The translations under genes were made by a program, and so were the position numbers. A stretch of DNA of 64,000 nt. Source: Gordionus sp. m RMFG-2023. Its lineage: Eukaryota > Nematomorpha > Gordioida > Chordodea > Parachordodidae. Of the stretch, positions 35,610-46,479 are shown piece after piece. Position 1 is the first letter of the stretch. Each line of letters opens with the position of its first letter. The notes under the pieces were generated by a model, which worked only from the letters and a program-made list of their open reading frames with translations, did no database searches and was not told the origin of the DNA. The stretch spans positions 65,139,561 through 65,203,560 of the forward strand of contig NC_088775.1 of assembly GCF_954871325.1 (NCBI RefSeq). Direction: 5' to 3'.

Positions 35610-35745
35610 ATTTTGTCCGCTCAGGCTAAAAATTAAAAATACTAATTAGGCCAAAGTTCGCCCGACTTATTTCATACAGATCGGATTAGGGTGTATGCAA
35701 GTAGAATTGATTTACACATTTTCAAAACTTTTTTATATATATATA

Positions 35746-36120
35746 TGTTAGCGGCAATGTGTTTTTTCCGGTAATGTTTTATTTCTCCAGCTCTAATTTT
35801 TTAAGCGAGTTTTTTTTATTTAAAAATCTCATTTTGCCAGAAATGTATTCCATCTGTTTGGAATACCTACCCTATGGAATTAAACAAATTTGCCATGAAC
35901 TCTTAAACTTAATATAATTTATATTCGTTTTCCCATAGACTTTCTATATAAATTATAAATGACTCAGGTTATTGGCAAGATTATCTACAATTCATAAGAT
36001 AGGTATTTTAAAAATTCTGAATTTCCTGTAGAATCAGATTTTAAATTAAAAACATATGCTCAAAAATGATTTAAAGGTGAAAAAATAACACATTGCCGGA
36101 AAAAACACATTTCACTAACA
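35746..36120. mobile_element. MITE with ~40-bp inverted termini
   Basis: The left end TGTTAGCGGCAATGTGTTTT and the inverted right end TGTTAGTGAAATGTGTTTTT continue TTCCGG(T/C)AATGT on both sides. The flanks are TATATA on each side, compatible with a TA target duplication (Tc1/mariner-like), although in such AT-rich sequence that is weak. The 375-bp element has no coding capacity. Confidence 0.7.
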
Positions 36121-37583
36121 TATATAAATTTTTATTTTAAATTTTAATGAAATTTGATGGAATTGAATTAAAAAAAAAATACTTTTATAACTTTTTAAAA
36201 TATTAATAATCCCCTTAAAAAATAAAATTTTTCCTTACTTTTTATTTTAAATCGTCAAAAGGCGCTTGAAAAATTATAAAGATAAACGAAAAAGTTAAAA
36301 AATTTTAAATTATGGATATTATTCAAAATAAGTGTTTAATTAAAATTATAATTTTAGTTAGGAACTATACAATTTTTTTTATAAACCAAGTTCAAATCCG
36401 TCAGACCTGAATAATATTTTAAAAATATGCACAAGTCCATTCGGCCCAAATATTTTCCCGAATTATATGTGAGAGTCCGACCGTATATGAATCAGAACTG
36501 TCCATCCAGGATCAAATACAGATAGAAGTAATTATTAAATAATCTAAAAGATAAAAGATTTTTGTATCTTTTAATAAATAAGTGTATATCTTAGATAGAT
36601 ACAAAATAATTTTTATGGAAATCTTATCCACTTATTATTTATTATATTATTTATAATCTCTAATGACACTTGATAATAAAGTTTTAATTATTATATATAT
36701 TACGTAATTTATGATATTAAACACCTACTCTTATAGGTTGTGAATATAATAGAGCAATGCTTGCTTTTCTTAAAAACATCAAACTGAGGGGAAAAATAAT
36801 TAAAGGAAATTAGGAAAATTAAAATTAATAAATTTAAAATATATAAATGGAAGTTAAATGTAAAATTAGATTTCTTTATATAATATATCTTTCTAGAACG
36901 ATCAATATTCTTGACATTGCCTACAAATAAATTCAATCATATATAGCATGATAACCATAGTTAAATTGGAATGTAATTACAGTGACCCAACAATGAGAAT
37001 AGAAAGATGCATAAATCAATTAACAGATGTACTCATAGAGAGAAATACGATATGTTGATTGCATCAGCTAGCTGAAAAATATTAAACAACGAAATTTTAT
37101 GGTTTATTAAAGCAACTACTTCGAAAAAATAAATACCTAATACATTAATACATATCACGAAAACCGTGATATATTATTTATATAAATATTAAATTTAATG
37201 AATAATTAATAAACAAAGAGATATTATTAATATAATTTTATTTTTATTTATTTTTTAAAAAAAAACTTCAATCAACATCTAAATCATCCCAACATTACTA
37301 TTTTATATCCAGTAAACTTTAAAATGGCGATCGATGAACTGTGGTTTAAAAATACATTTTATTCCCCTTAAATAAATTAGACAATTATTTTTTGAATACG
37401 ACAAAAATTAATAAAATATTTCAAATTACATATATCTGCAGAAGAAGTAAATTATATAATAAAATCAACATAAACAATTCGATATTAATATTAGCCTACT
37501 CATCATTTGACTTTTTATGGAGTCAAAATATATAATTTACAATTAAGGGTTTGTAGGTATTTGTCAAAATGTATAAAATGATT
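36121..37583. other. AT-rich non-coding stretch
   Basis: No gene was recognised. Short GC-containing pieces near 36390-36500 (GTCAGACCTGAATAAT, GGCCCAAATATTTTCCCG) look like another decayed transposon end. Confidence 0.35.
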
Positions 37584-37591
37584 AACATAAT

Positions 37592-38778
37592 CAGAGTTGC
37601 CAATCGCTACTTTTAAAAGTAGCACGCTACCGCTATAGCTATTTATTAAAAAAAGTAGCGCGCTATTAGCTACTTTTTAAGCTACTTTTTATAAAAAAAA
37701 TTTAGGAACAAATTTGTTTTTTTTTGCTTATAATGTTATTATATAGTAAATATATAAAAATCAACATTTATAAATATTAAAATATAGTTAGTTTTGAGTA
37801 TAAAAAAATTTATGTAATAAAAATAAATATTTATGGTAATTTATTGCATTTTATAAGTTTTTACCTAGTGTTATGTGTCCAACTATCTGCCACATATATA
37901 TGATATCTCTGATAACTCAACTATTAGAGCATCTTTTATCACTTTAAAGTTATCTTCTATTTTATTCATTAGTGTCTGGCGACATACAATTGTTGTACCA
38001 GGGGATAGAGTTTTAATCATCATGGTAAATGATGGATTATCAACCAAGGGCATTGGCTGAATTATAGCAATTATAAAATCAACAATAACTTTATCAGCTA
38101 ATATTTGAGAAATATTGGCATTTGAATTATTAATTGGTTTGAATTGAATTAGTCTTTTTGGATGTAGAGTCGCCTATACCAAAATTATTTAGATGTTTCT
38201 CCATTACCTTTATTGGCATAAACAGTCTTATATAATAAATACTATTAGAATGTAAAAATTAGAATTTACCTTTAGGTGTTTCTTGAGGTTATAACTGGAT
38301 TGATTTGAGGAAATATTTTTTTTTACATATTAAACAAATAAATTTGAAGCCAGTGGTTTTTATGTTTATTTTAAAAAAAATTTCAAATCTAGGGAATGGG
38401 AAATTTGTATTATAGCTATTAAAAACATTTTCTTCCCTGGAATCTTCCATTTCATAAATATCATTTTCTGAATCACTTTCAACGATTTGGATATCTATAG
38501 GCGATGACATTTTAAATTATTAACACGTGATTTAGGTTTATAATACAAATAAAAATATAAATTACAAATTGAAAATATATTTCAATTTCAAAATTAAATA
38601 ATAAATCATAAAAATAATAATTAATTAAAATATTATATTTAAATTTTCATGTTTATACTTACCTTCCAAAAAAAGTAGCGAGCTAAAAAATTAAATAATT
38701 ACAAAAAAAGTAGCCGCTATTAGCTATAGCTACCAAAAAAGATAGCGCGATAAGTAGCGCGCTACTTTAACAACTCTG
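37592..38778 (-). mobile_element. hAT transposon, internally deleted
   Basis: Both termini are CAGAGTTG (left CAGAGTTGCCAATCGCTACT, right inverted CAGAGTTGTTAAAGTAGC), with a perfect 8-bp duplication AACATAAT (37584-37591 and 38779-38786). Subterminal regions are rich in GTAGC/GCTAC motifs (AAAGTAGCGCGCTA). Minus-strand transposase fragments remain: an acidic N-terminal exon with a C2-type zinc-finger half (FKFICLICKKKYF, 38510-38289) and a core fragment QPMPLVDNPSFTIMIKTLSP (about 38060-37875), a hAT block. The catalytic C-terminus is missing. Confidence 0.93.
37875..38510 (-). pseudogene. hAT transposase fragments
   Basis: 38510-38289: MSSPIDIQIVESDSENDIYE, then PFPRFEIFFKINIKTTGFKF and ICLICKKKYF, fitting a BED-like zinc finger start. 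38060-37875: PMPLVDNPSFTIMIKTLSPG and RQTLMNKIEDNFKVIKDALI, matching the hAT region just before the catalytic core (PxxxVxxxxFxxLxxxLxPG...SRxTL). The two pieces are in separate frames and most of the 3' half of the gene is gone. Confidence 0.85.
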
Positions 38779-38786
38779 AACATAAT

Positions 38787-40599
38787 AAATATGAACCAAG
38801 AATCATAAATTGAATCGTCTAATAATTTGCATATAAGAATTGGTATGTAAATTTATAAAATAAAAATGAATGTATATTTTAAAATATAATGAAAGTAAAT
38901 AAATAAAAAAAACAAAATTAATGCAAGAATACACAAAAAAAATAAAAGTTTAAGGTAAATTTGGCACAAAAAATCTCAAAAAAGTATTAGTAATAGGCCA
39001 AAATATGGATATTGTTTCTAAGAGACAAGTATTTACCCCTGTTGTCATAGTCCATGCCAGTTCCTCTAATTAAAAATTACTGTTTGCAAGGGTTCAGCAT
39101 CTATAAGGACAGGATATTCACTGAACAATCCCAACTCATACCTATTCCCAGGGTTGGCAAGTCGGTCAATTGAATTCCCTTCATTAGTTATTCATTTTTA
39201 TTTATAATGGTACTCCCTTCATATATTTTAAAAACAATAACTTAAATTATCAACACTTCACTACCAACTATCAAAAAAGTTAATGTATAAGAGTTATTTT
39301 TTATAACATGAATAATTTAAAACACCACATTTACAAAGAATGCATTACTATAGTAGTTTGGCATGAATATGAGCTTTATGGTAGAATGTCTAACAATTTT
39401 AAATTGCATTTAAAAAAAATAGCAGAAAATTATCCAGAATAAGTTTTATTTGTAAAATAATGACTATGATTGTATACAATATATAAATTTGGTCGATGTT
39501 TAGAAATATCATTGTATTTCTATACTAAAAAATGAAATATTTTTTTACAGAACAATATATCTGTCCTATTTATCCAAAAATTTAATAGATATCCCATCAA
39601 TAAATTAATCTTACACCTAGGTTATTCCCTCAATGTTTGCCCCTCTTAAAAAATCGGAAGCAAATTGCACCTACCCTCCCCCCTCCCTCTCCTGGAGACG
39701 CTGCGAGAGCTTATTTTAAAAAGTGAATTTTTTGATTTGTATATGGGTTTGGCTAAATAGAAATGGTAAATTAAACTTTCAGCATATTATAATTAAAACT
39801 TCATCTAAAACCTATTTTGAAAGATATGGAAATTAAAATAATTTAAATCCATGAAAATAAAATCCTGGTAAATAATATTTATAATTTATAAAAAAATATA
39901 TTTATTACTTTTTTTATAGGTGAAATATTTTGAGAAGAAAATCCAAGAAAGCAAGACTCAAATAAAAAGCAACTATAATCCTGGTAAATAATATTTTTAA
40001 TTTATTATATCAAATAAATATCATTCATTTATTAATTCAACCCATATTCATTTTTAGAAGAAAGGGTAAATTATATTTTTTATTTATAAAAATGATTTTT
40101 TACAAGGGCTAATGTCAAAAAATAAATATCATTCAATTCTTTCAAGTAAATTAAATTATAAATGCTTATATTTTTTTTACATTTAGAATACATCAATTTT
40201 AGCTTCTGATGATATTCCCACTCTTTATAGAGCGTTGAACCTAATATTGATTCCTCTTCAGGTTTAATAAATTAATATTTTTAAAATTATTCTTATGTTT
40301 TTATTTTAGATAACAAGCCCTGTTTTAAACTCTCTTAATGATTGTACAGATGCTGATTAAGCAACTATTATCCTGGTATATTATTATTTTTTATTTATTA
40401 AAATTAGTTTTTACTATCATTCAATTATTAATACAGCCCATATTTATTTTGAGAAGAAAAGCAAAGTAAGGGTAAATAATATTTTTAATTTTATAAAAAT
40501 GAGTTTTTACAAATCAAACAATCATCATACACCCTTAGTTTACAAAAAGTATAACATCAATAATTTAAACTTTCCCATTCCAGCTACACACATTCAAAA
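38787..40599. other. Mostly non-coding, with a repeated CCTGGTAAATAATATT module
   Basis: CCTGGTAAATAATATTT occurs near 39865 and 39980, and CCTGGTATATTATTATTTTT near 40373, each followed by similar AT sequence and by AGAAG(A)AAAGGGTAAAT-type stretches. Two short exon-like segments flanked by GT-AG (about 40188-40262 and 40310-40360) lie between copies (TSILASDDIPTLYRALNLIL), but no protein family could be assigned. Confidence 0.35.
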
Positions 40600-40762
40600 T
40601 TATTATAAATATTTATGAAAATAGTTTCAAAACACAAAAGATTAACCCTACCTATTTTTAAACAAAAATGTGGTATAAAACAAGGATGTGCCCCCCCCCC
40701 ACCTCCACCCCATTTTCAATCTACTAATTAGTGACATCACATATACCAGTACAAAATGTAGA

Positions 40763-41164
40763 GGTTAATGATGCTTACTACCTTAAGGTACTACCTATCA
40801 AATTTGAATTTTGTTCATTTTTCATTTGGATGGGCACTACCAAATATATTTATAATATATATTTAAAAAATCGTGATTTTTGGGAAGCTTCTATGGCCTA
40901 GTAGGCAAGAGCTTGGCTTACTAATCCCATGGTCCCGGGTTCGAATCCCGGGAATGGTCATGTTTTTTTTCTTATTCTAACTTGGTGGTTCCATCCTTAG
41001 GGGGATAATATATAGGAGGCCGGACTCGACCACGTGATTCAGTATTAATATATTAAATAATAAGGGTCTTATTAAATTTTAATAAATTTTGGTCGGTATT
41101 TAGCAAATTAGGTTGGTATTTAGAATATTTCCATACATTCACTTGGTAGTAAGCATCATTAACC
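40763..41164. mobile_element. MULE-type MITE carrying a tRNA-like sequence
   Basis: A 402-bp element with perfect 20-bp inverted ends GGTTAATGATGCTTACTACC, flanked by a perfect 9-bp duplication AAATGTAGA (40754-40762 and 41165-41173). A 9-bp duplication points to Mutator-like transposase. There is no coding capacity. At 40886-40960 it contains a tRNA-like segment with good A and B boxes. It sits inside a LINE RT fragment. Confidence 0.9.
40886..40960 (+). repeat. tRNA-like sequence (pol III A and B boxes)
   Basis: TGGCCTAGTAGG matches the A box and GGTTCGAATCC the B box. The T arm pairs perfectly (CCGGG, loop TTCGAAT, CCCGG). The putative acceptor strands (GCTTCTA and GAATGGT) do not pair, and the anticodon stem (TTGGC/TCCCA) is poor with loop TTACTAA. 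It is therefore a tRNA-derived sequence or pseudo-tRNA, not a working tRNA. It lies in the middle of the 402-bp MITE. Confidence 0.7.
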
Positions 41165-41439
41165 AAATGTAGACTGGCTAAGCTTCGCCGACAACATATA
41201 TATCATTATTGAAGATGTCACTAACATTAATTATTTTAACAATAGTCTTAAATAATATGTGAAAAATCAGCCTGATAAAAATTTTAAAAACTATTCTATC
41301 TTTCCTTTCCTTCCCTTTTAATTTCTTTTATTATCTTCAACTTTCTCAAACTTTTTAATTTCCTATTTCTTTCTCTTTAGCTTCCTTTCCCTTTAAATTT
41401 CCCTATTTTCTTTACATTTACAATACTTAGTATGATATT

Positions 41440-41960
41440 TTTTATAATTTAAATAAATTATATATCTATTTTAAGCATCCTACGTATTTTTAAAGCTATC
41501 CATTTTGCCGGGCGGCACAATATGTCCTTTTATCTCTGATGAATATTTTGTCTAACTAACAGAAAAATATCCAAAGTACATTATTTTTAGTATTTAACTA
41601 AATTAATATATCAATTTTTAAGGATCCTACTTTTTTAAAAGCTTGCCTTTTGTCAGATCCACAATTGCTCTATTCTCCATGCTGATTATTTTGTATAACT
41701 CACCAAAAAATAAGTACATTATTTTTATTATAAATAATTTTATATAGGATTTTATATCTATCCAAAAAATCGATATATATATTACAATATTTTTTTTATT
41801 CAATTAAAATTATATCTTAAGGATCCTACCTTTTTAACAATACTCCTTTTTATTCTTACTAATTTTTTTGTATAACTCAATAAAAAAGACAAAACGGGGT
41901 TTTCTATCTTTAGGATTTTACATTTATTCCAAAACAAAATACATACTATGGTATTTATAT
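41440..41960 (+). repeat. Degenerate tandem repeat, ~170-bp unit
   Basis: Three diverged copies share TTAAGGATCCTACCTTTTTA, a C/T-rich middle and ATTTTGTATAACTCA followed by A-run and ACATTATTTTTA. Copies start near 41470, 41620 and 41818. A long C/T-rich tract (41295-41410) precedes them. No coding potential was seen. Confidence 0.6.
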
Positions 41961-41979
41961 TATTTAAATTATTCTATAT

Positions 41980-43110
41980 ATGTTCACAAGGTTCCTATTT
42001 TTTTTTAATTTGCCAATTGGACTCTCCGAATGGTATTTTATTTTAATCCTACCTTATAAAATTAACTTGAGAATTGTTTTGTTTTTACTTTTAACTATCC
42101 CCATCTTATTTCCTCTTTATAATTGTTCAAATATTGATATATCAGTCATTAATAATGTACAAATGCAAAATAAACCTTTAGAAGAACATGATAGGCTTGA
42201 TAAGTCCCCAAAAAATTTTTTTTGATTATAGCTCCCTAACTACTAGAAATATACTTCTAATATTGACTCCTCTACAGGTTTACAGTATATTAATGTTTGT
42301 TTAATTTCAACAATAGTTTATATATATTTGTGGCTGATTTCTTTATTTATCTAGGCTAATCCAATCTGAATCCCTCACATTGTTACAAAACATGATGAAT
42401 CTATTATTAAAAGCAAAGAAAAAAAATGCCGATTCAACAAACGCCTTACCCGTTCTAGAGTTACTGGTGGCCAAGATAATAAGGAACTGTGAACTCCTCT
42501 GGAGGTTTATTTTGTTTTTCATCTAATGTTTTTTATCTATATGTTTATTTTATATTCACCCACTTGCCTCCAAATGATATTTCTATCACCACTACCACAA
42601 TCCCTATGCCACCTCTGCCTAATTTTTAACAAATATAAGCATTTAATTCCACTATCATTCACCTCACTAGGAGTTAATATAAATAATACTTTATCCGATT
42701 CCCTGTGGAACTTTCATGAATATTTAGAGGGATGTTCAAACGTGAATGTGTAGTGCGGCCAATTTCATTAACATAATTAATGGGGAAATATGCGGTTGTC
42801 ATGGCCTTTATAACAATACTTACGACAGTTTTATGGTTGAGTTGACAATGTCGTTCATGATTTTATTTTAGAGGGGGATACCAAAATGACACTTTGGCAG
42901 AAATATTATTTGCGTTCTTCTTTTACCAGTAGCCCAAGGCCTCAGCTTTATCAGGACGCAATGGGTGTTGTACACTTCTTTGGTAACCTGTATTCATTAC
43001 TTTCACCTACAACCCTAAATGGGATGATATTATACATTAATTATTTCCTCTGCAGACGACTGCCCAGATTTATTTTGTCGCTTTTTCCATCAAAAATTAA
43101 AATGTCATAA
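41980..43110 (+). CDS. Possible exons of an unidentified helical host protein
   Basis: Three stretches have a protein-like composition unlike surrounding AT noise. 42355-42525, preceded by TTTATCTAG, reads LIQSESLTLLQNMMNLLLKA and ALPVLELLVAKIIRNCELLW. 42526-42753, in another frame, reads YSPTCLQMIFLSPLPQSLCH and NTLSDSLWNFHEYLEGC. 42886-43072 reads MTLWQKYYLRSSFTSSPRPQ and DAMGVVHFFGNLYSLLSPTT. All are leucine-rich and helical. From memory, the second resembles a segment of kinetochore protein CENP-I/Mis6 (FPPxxF...LCxIxxRY) and the order is compatible, but the match is weak and no symbol is given. Splice junctions are uncertain and there may be a frameshift near 42524. It could also be an old pseudogene. 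Confidence 0.25.
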
Positions 43111-45807
43111 AGGATTTGCTCTTAATTTTATCAGACACACAAAATAATAATTAATCCTCATCATTTATTTAAAAAATTACCTAAATTTATATGGCAAGAA
43201 AAACAAATTTATTAAAAAATATATAAATAAATTGTATATAAGTTTCATTAGTATTGAATGACATTTTTGTAATTTAAATAGATAGCATTTTTTTGTACTT
43301 AACATAAAGATTTAGATAGCCCTTATCAAATTTTTTGATAAAAGGAGTTAACCAACTAATTGGTAAATCCAAGATTTCCCCTCATGTGATGATAAATTAT
43401 TTAGAAATTTAACTATCTCCGGGTTTGGGAAAAAGTTTTGAAAATTAATATGGGTTGGACTGGGCTTGGAAAATATTCCTCAAGATTAATATTTGCTAGC
43501 AGCTGACTTGGGAATATCTTTTACAAATTATTATGAGCCGGGCTAGGAAAAAATTTTCAAAATTATTATGGGTTGAGCTAGGCTTGAGAATTTTTTTTAA
43601 AAATTATAAGGTCTTGGACGCTTGGAAATTTTTTCCAAATATTATGAGCTTGGACCTGGCTTTAAATTTTTTAATGTTAAATGTTAGTCTTATGTAATCA
43701 GTAATATATTTACAAAGAATTTTGATTTTGGGTAAAAGCATTTAAATATATTTTTACTCAAAAAATAGTTTCCACCCTTAGTCCTAATGGGTTGGACTCA
43801 ATGACATTGGTTGGACTTGACCTAAATGGGGTGGGGGGGGGGTTTAAAAATAATATAAATTGGATATGATTTTTAAATAAAAGGTAACATCTTTCTTAAA
43901 AAAACGAATAAATTTCTCATTCTCCGTCATTTTTGACGGGCTATCTTTTATTTTAAGTTTAATTTCTAAAAAATTGTTAAGTTTAATCATAATTTAATAA
44001 AAAGTATAAATATGATTCCCAAGTTTGAAATGTAAGAAAGTCAAAATGCCCCAAAGACATAGTGCTAAGTAAAAATTATAATGTCATCAATAAATCTTTA
44101 CATTAGCTTTTATGATATTCAAATATTGAAATATGATGTTAGAATTTTGCAGTTTCTCCATCCCACCCTGAATAACAACAAAGTTATAATATGTCATATA
44201 ATTAATTAATTCTTTTCGAAATATTTTGTGAGAAATTTTTTAATAACACCATACTCAATCCAAAGAACTAGAGGATGCAAATTGATCGATTAATCTTTCT
44301 ATTAGCTTACATCTGATACCCATCGATATCTTATGCATGAATATTTATCCCTCCCTCCGCCCCCCCCCCCCAAAAAAAAATAAATAAAAATAAATAAATA
44401 AACAAACTCTTCCATACCCCTTCTGAAAAGATGAGCATCAATATAATATTGAGCATAATAATAAATAACAAATTTTTGGGAAAATTATAGTCAATGTACA
44501 ATTAAACTCCAACTTAGAGGGCAGTACCGCTATCAAATTACTCAGGAATATGGCTTTTGATTTACCAAAATCTATTCAAACTAAAGAAAGTAGGAGCATT
44601 TCGCGCTCTGGATATATTTACATTAGTACAAAATTCAATTATTTTCATACTATCGAGGGAAAATCTCCTTAAATTTTGCATGATATTCATAGAATGTAAA
44701 GAGTATTATGTTTATGTTAAAAATATTAGCTAATGAATTTTAAATGTTATATCAATAATAAAAATTATTAAAAGTGTAATTTAATTAGCATTAACAAGAT
44801 GATATTGCTAATCATTTTAAATATAAAAAAGGATGAAATAAAAACTCATATTTGAATTATATACTGATTTATATGATTCCACTTAATTTATAATTCTGAT
44901 AATGATTATAAAACTGATGTTTACTATATAATTTTGATAATGTTTTTGGAATTAGACAAATAATTCTGTGATATAAAAAAATGCAATAATTACAAGAATT
45001 CTATTGCATAATTTTATGCCTTACCTCCTCCATTTTAAATTACTAATGTCAAAACATATTTTTTTAATCTAACTAGAGAGGGGAAGGAGTGCAAGGACTC
45101 AAGCCCTCTGAAAAATTTGAAGAGTTTCCTAAAAATTTTGATTTTTTTTATGCCAAATGTAATTTTGAAAATGTTAGCTAAAGGTAATTAATTTTGGATA
45201 ATGTGAGCTAAAAAAAATAATCTTCAATAATCTTAGCTAGAAAAAAAGTAGGTAATATTGAAATAAAAAATTATTTTTGAGCTACCTGAGATTGTAAAGG
45301 CTAGTGACACCTATTATAAATAGAATAATTGCAAACACAATATTTCTATATCCATAAAACTCATAAAAATAAAAGCAGGATAAAATATATATTGAACCTG
45401 CCTCACCCAATATTATACAAAATCATAAATTATATATAATCATTATAGCCATATCTAATTGACAAATATAGTATTATTAATGTATAAATAGTACATTATA
45501 ATATATTACCACATTACTACAACACCCTTGCTAAACCGGGAACAAGAACTCGTAAGTTCACTCACCATTATATCGAGAATTTATTATTAAAGAATATTCC
45601 AATTAAATATATGCTAAAAATTTCTGATATTCGTTTTCCCATTATTTATAATTGAATAAAATATTTAGCTTAAAATTTCAACCACTGTTAAAAACATAAC
45701 ACAATAAATCTAAATAGTAGTATGTAAAATCTGTCAGGTTAATTGACAGGATAGGTTAACTCTATTTTCTGATTTTAAAAGGTTAAACCTTTATCGCCTC
45801 ACATTTT
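43111..45807. other. Non-coding stretch with G-rich transposon-end-like repeats
   Basis: At 43430-43670 modules such as TTATGGGTTGAGCTAGGCTT and ATTATGAGCTTGGACCTGGC recur with A/T spacers, resembling decayed hAT subterminal arrays. GGGGTGGGGGGGGGG lies near 43830 and a C-run near 44360. No gene was recognised before D2HGDH. Confidence 0.4.
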
Positions 45808-46315
45808 ATGTTTAAATTTTTTAAATTTTTATCTCATAAACCTAATTGCTTGATTTTGCTTAATCATTATCATACATTGCCTACACATGTTAGATACTCA
45901 AATATTGTGCGCGGCCCATATAATTTAATTAACTCAAAGGATATTGATTATTTTAAATCTTTTCTAATTTCTGGACAAATTGTAACTGATGAAGCAATTA
46001 TTGAGAGCTATAATATTGATTGGCTAAAAGAATGTAAAGGTTAGTTTCTTAATAGGCGTTTTTCAGATTTTTAGATTAGGATCTAGTAAACTTGTTTTGA
46101 GGCCAAAATCAACTTATGAAGTTTCCAAAATTTTGGATTATTGCAATTCTAGGAAATTAGCTGTTGTGCCTCAAGTAATAGTAACACAATTTTTTTTATA
46201 TTTATGTACTAGGGAGGCAATACTGGTCTTGTTCATGGAAGTATTCCTGTATTCGACGAAATTATTATATCGATGTCACAAATGAATAAAATTCTAAATG
46301 TCAATCCACTTTCAG
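45808..46315 (+). CDS. D2HGDH: D-2-hydroxyglutarate dehydrogenase, first three exons
   Basis: Three exons at 45808-46039, 46080-46174 and 46213-46315 splice through GT-AG introns of 40 and 38 nt. The joined product reads ...[73 protein letters not shown] and [20 protein letters not shown]. It follows animal D2HGDH collinearly. The product is a mitochondrial FAD enzyme of the VAO/PCMH fold that oxidises D-2-hydroxyglutarate to 2-oxoglutarate; GGNTG belongs to the FAD-binding site. The first 30 or so residues ([12 protein letters not shown], basic, no acid) fit a mitochondrial presequence. The frame after exon 3 meets TGA at once, so a third intron should start at 46316. No fourth exon was found in the following 17 kb. 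Confidence 0.85.
46040..46079 (+). other. 40-nt intron 1 of D2HGDH
   Basis: Starts GTTAGT and ends TTAG. It splits a Gly codon (phase 1) between WLKECK and SSKLVLRP, and removing it restores the family sequence exactly. Confidence 0.85.
46175..46212 (+). other. 38-nt intron 2 of D2HGDH
   Basis: Starts GTAATAG and ends ACTAG, phase 0. It sits within the conserved PQ|GGNTG motif, so the junction is fixed by the protein. There is no room for a long branch-point or polypyrimidine region beyond a run of T. Confidence 0.87.
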
Positions 46316-46479
46316 GTTGAGACATTTGTGTCTATTTTATACAATATATGTAATTTCCATAAATACTTGTTGGCTCAAAATAAACCTAATTTTATAAATA
46401 TCATTTTAAGCTTAAGTCAAAAATTTTTAAGTTTAGTCCAACTTTGATCTAGGAAATATATTTTAAAATTTATATTATT

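Larger units (their letters stand above)
40600..41270 (+). pseudogene. LINE reverse transcriptase fragment, split by a MITE
   Basis: The plus strand reads CGIKQGC at about 40668-40692, the RT motif GxKQGCxLSP, which is then disrupted by a poly-C expansion. Beyond it come FNLLISDI-like sequence and, after the MITE, KLRFADNIYIIIEDVTNINY (about 41177-41245), corresponding to LRFADDI in animal LINEs, with Asn in place of the second catalytic Asp. The MITE at 40763-41164 lies between them. It is an inactive fragment of a clade not determined. Confidence 0.75.

Noticed and set aside
40886-40960. Functional tRNA gene
   Set aside because: A and B boxes and T arm are good, but the acceptor strands and anticodon stem do not pair; it lies within a MITE.
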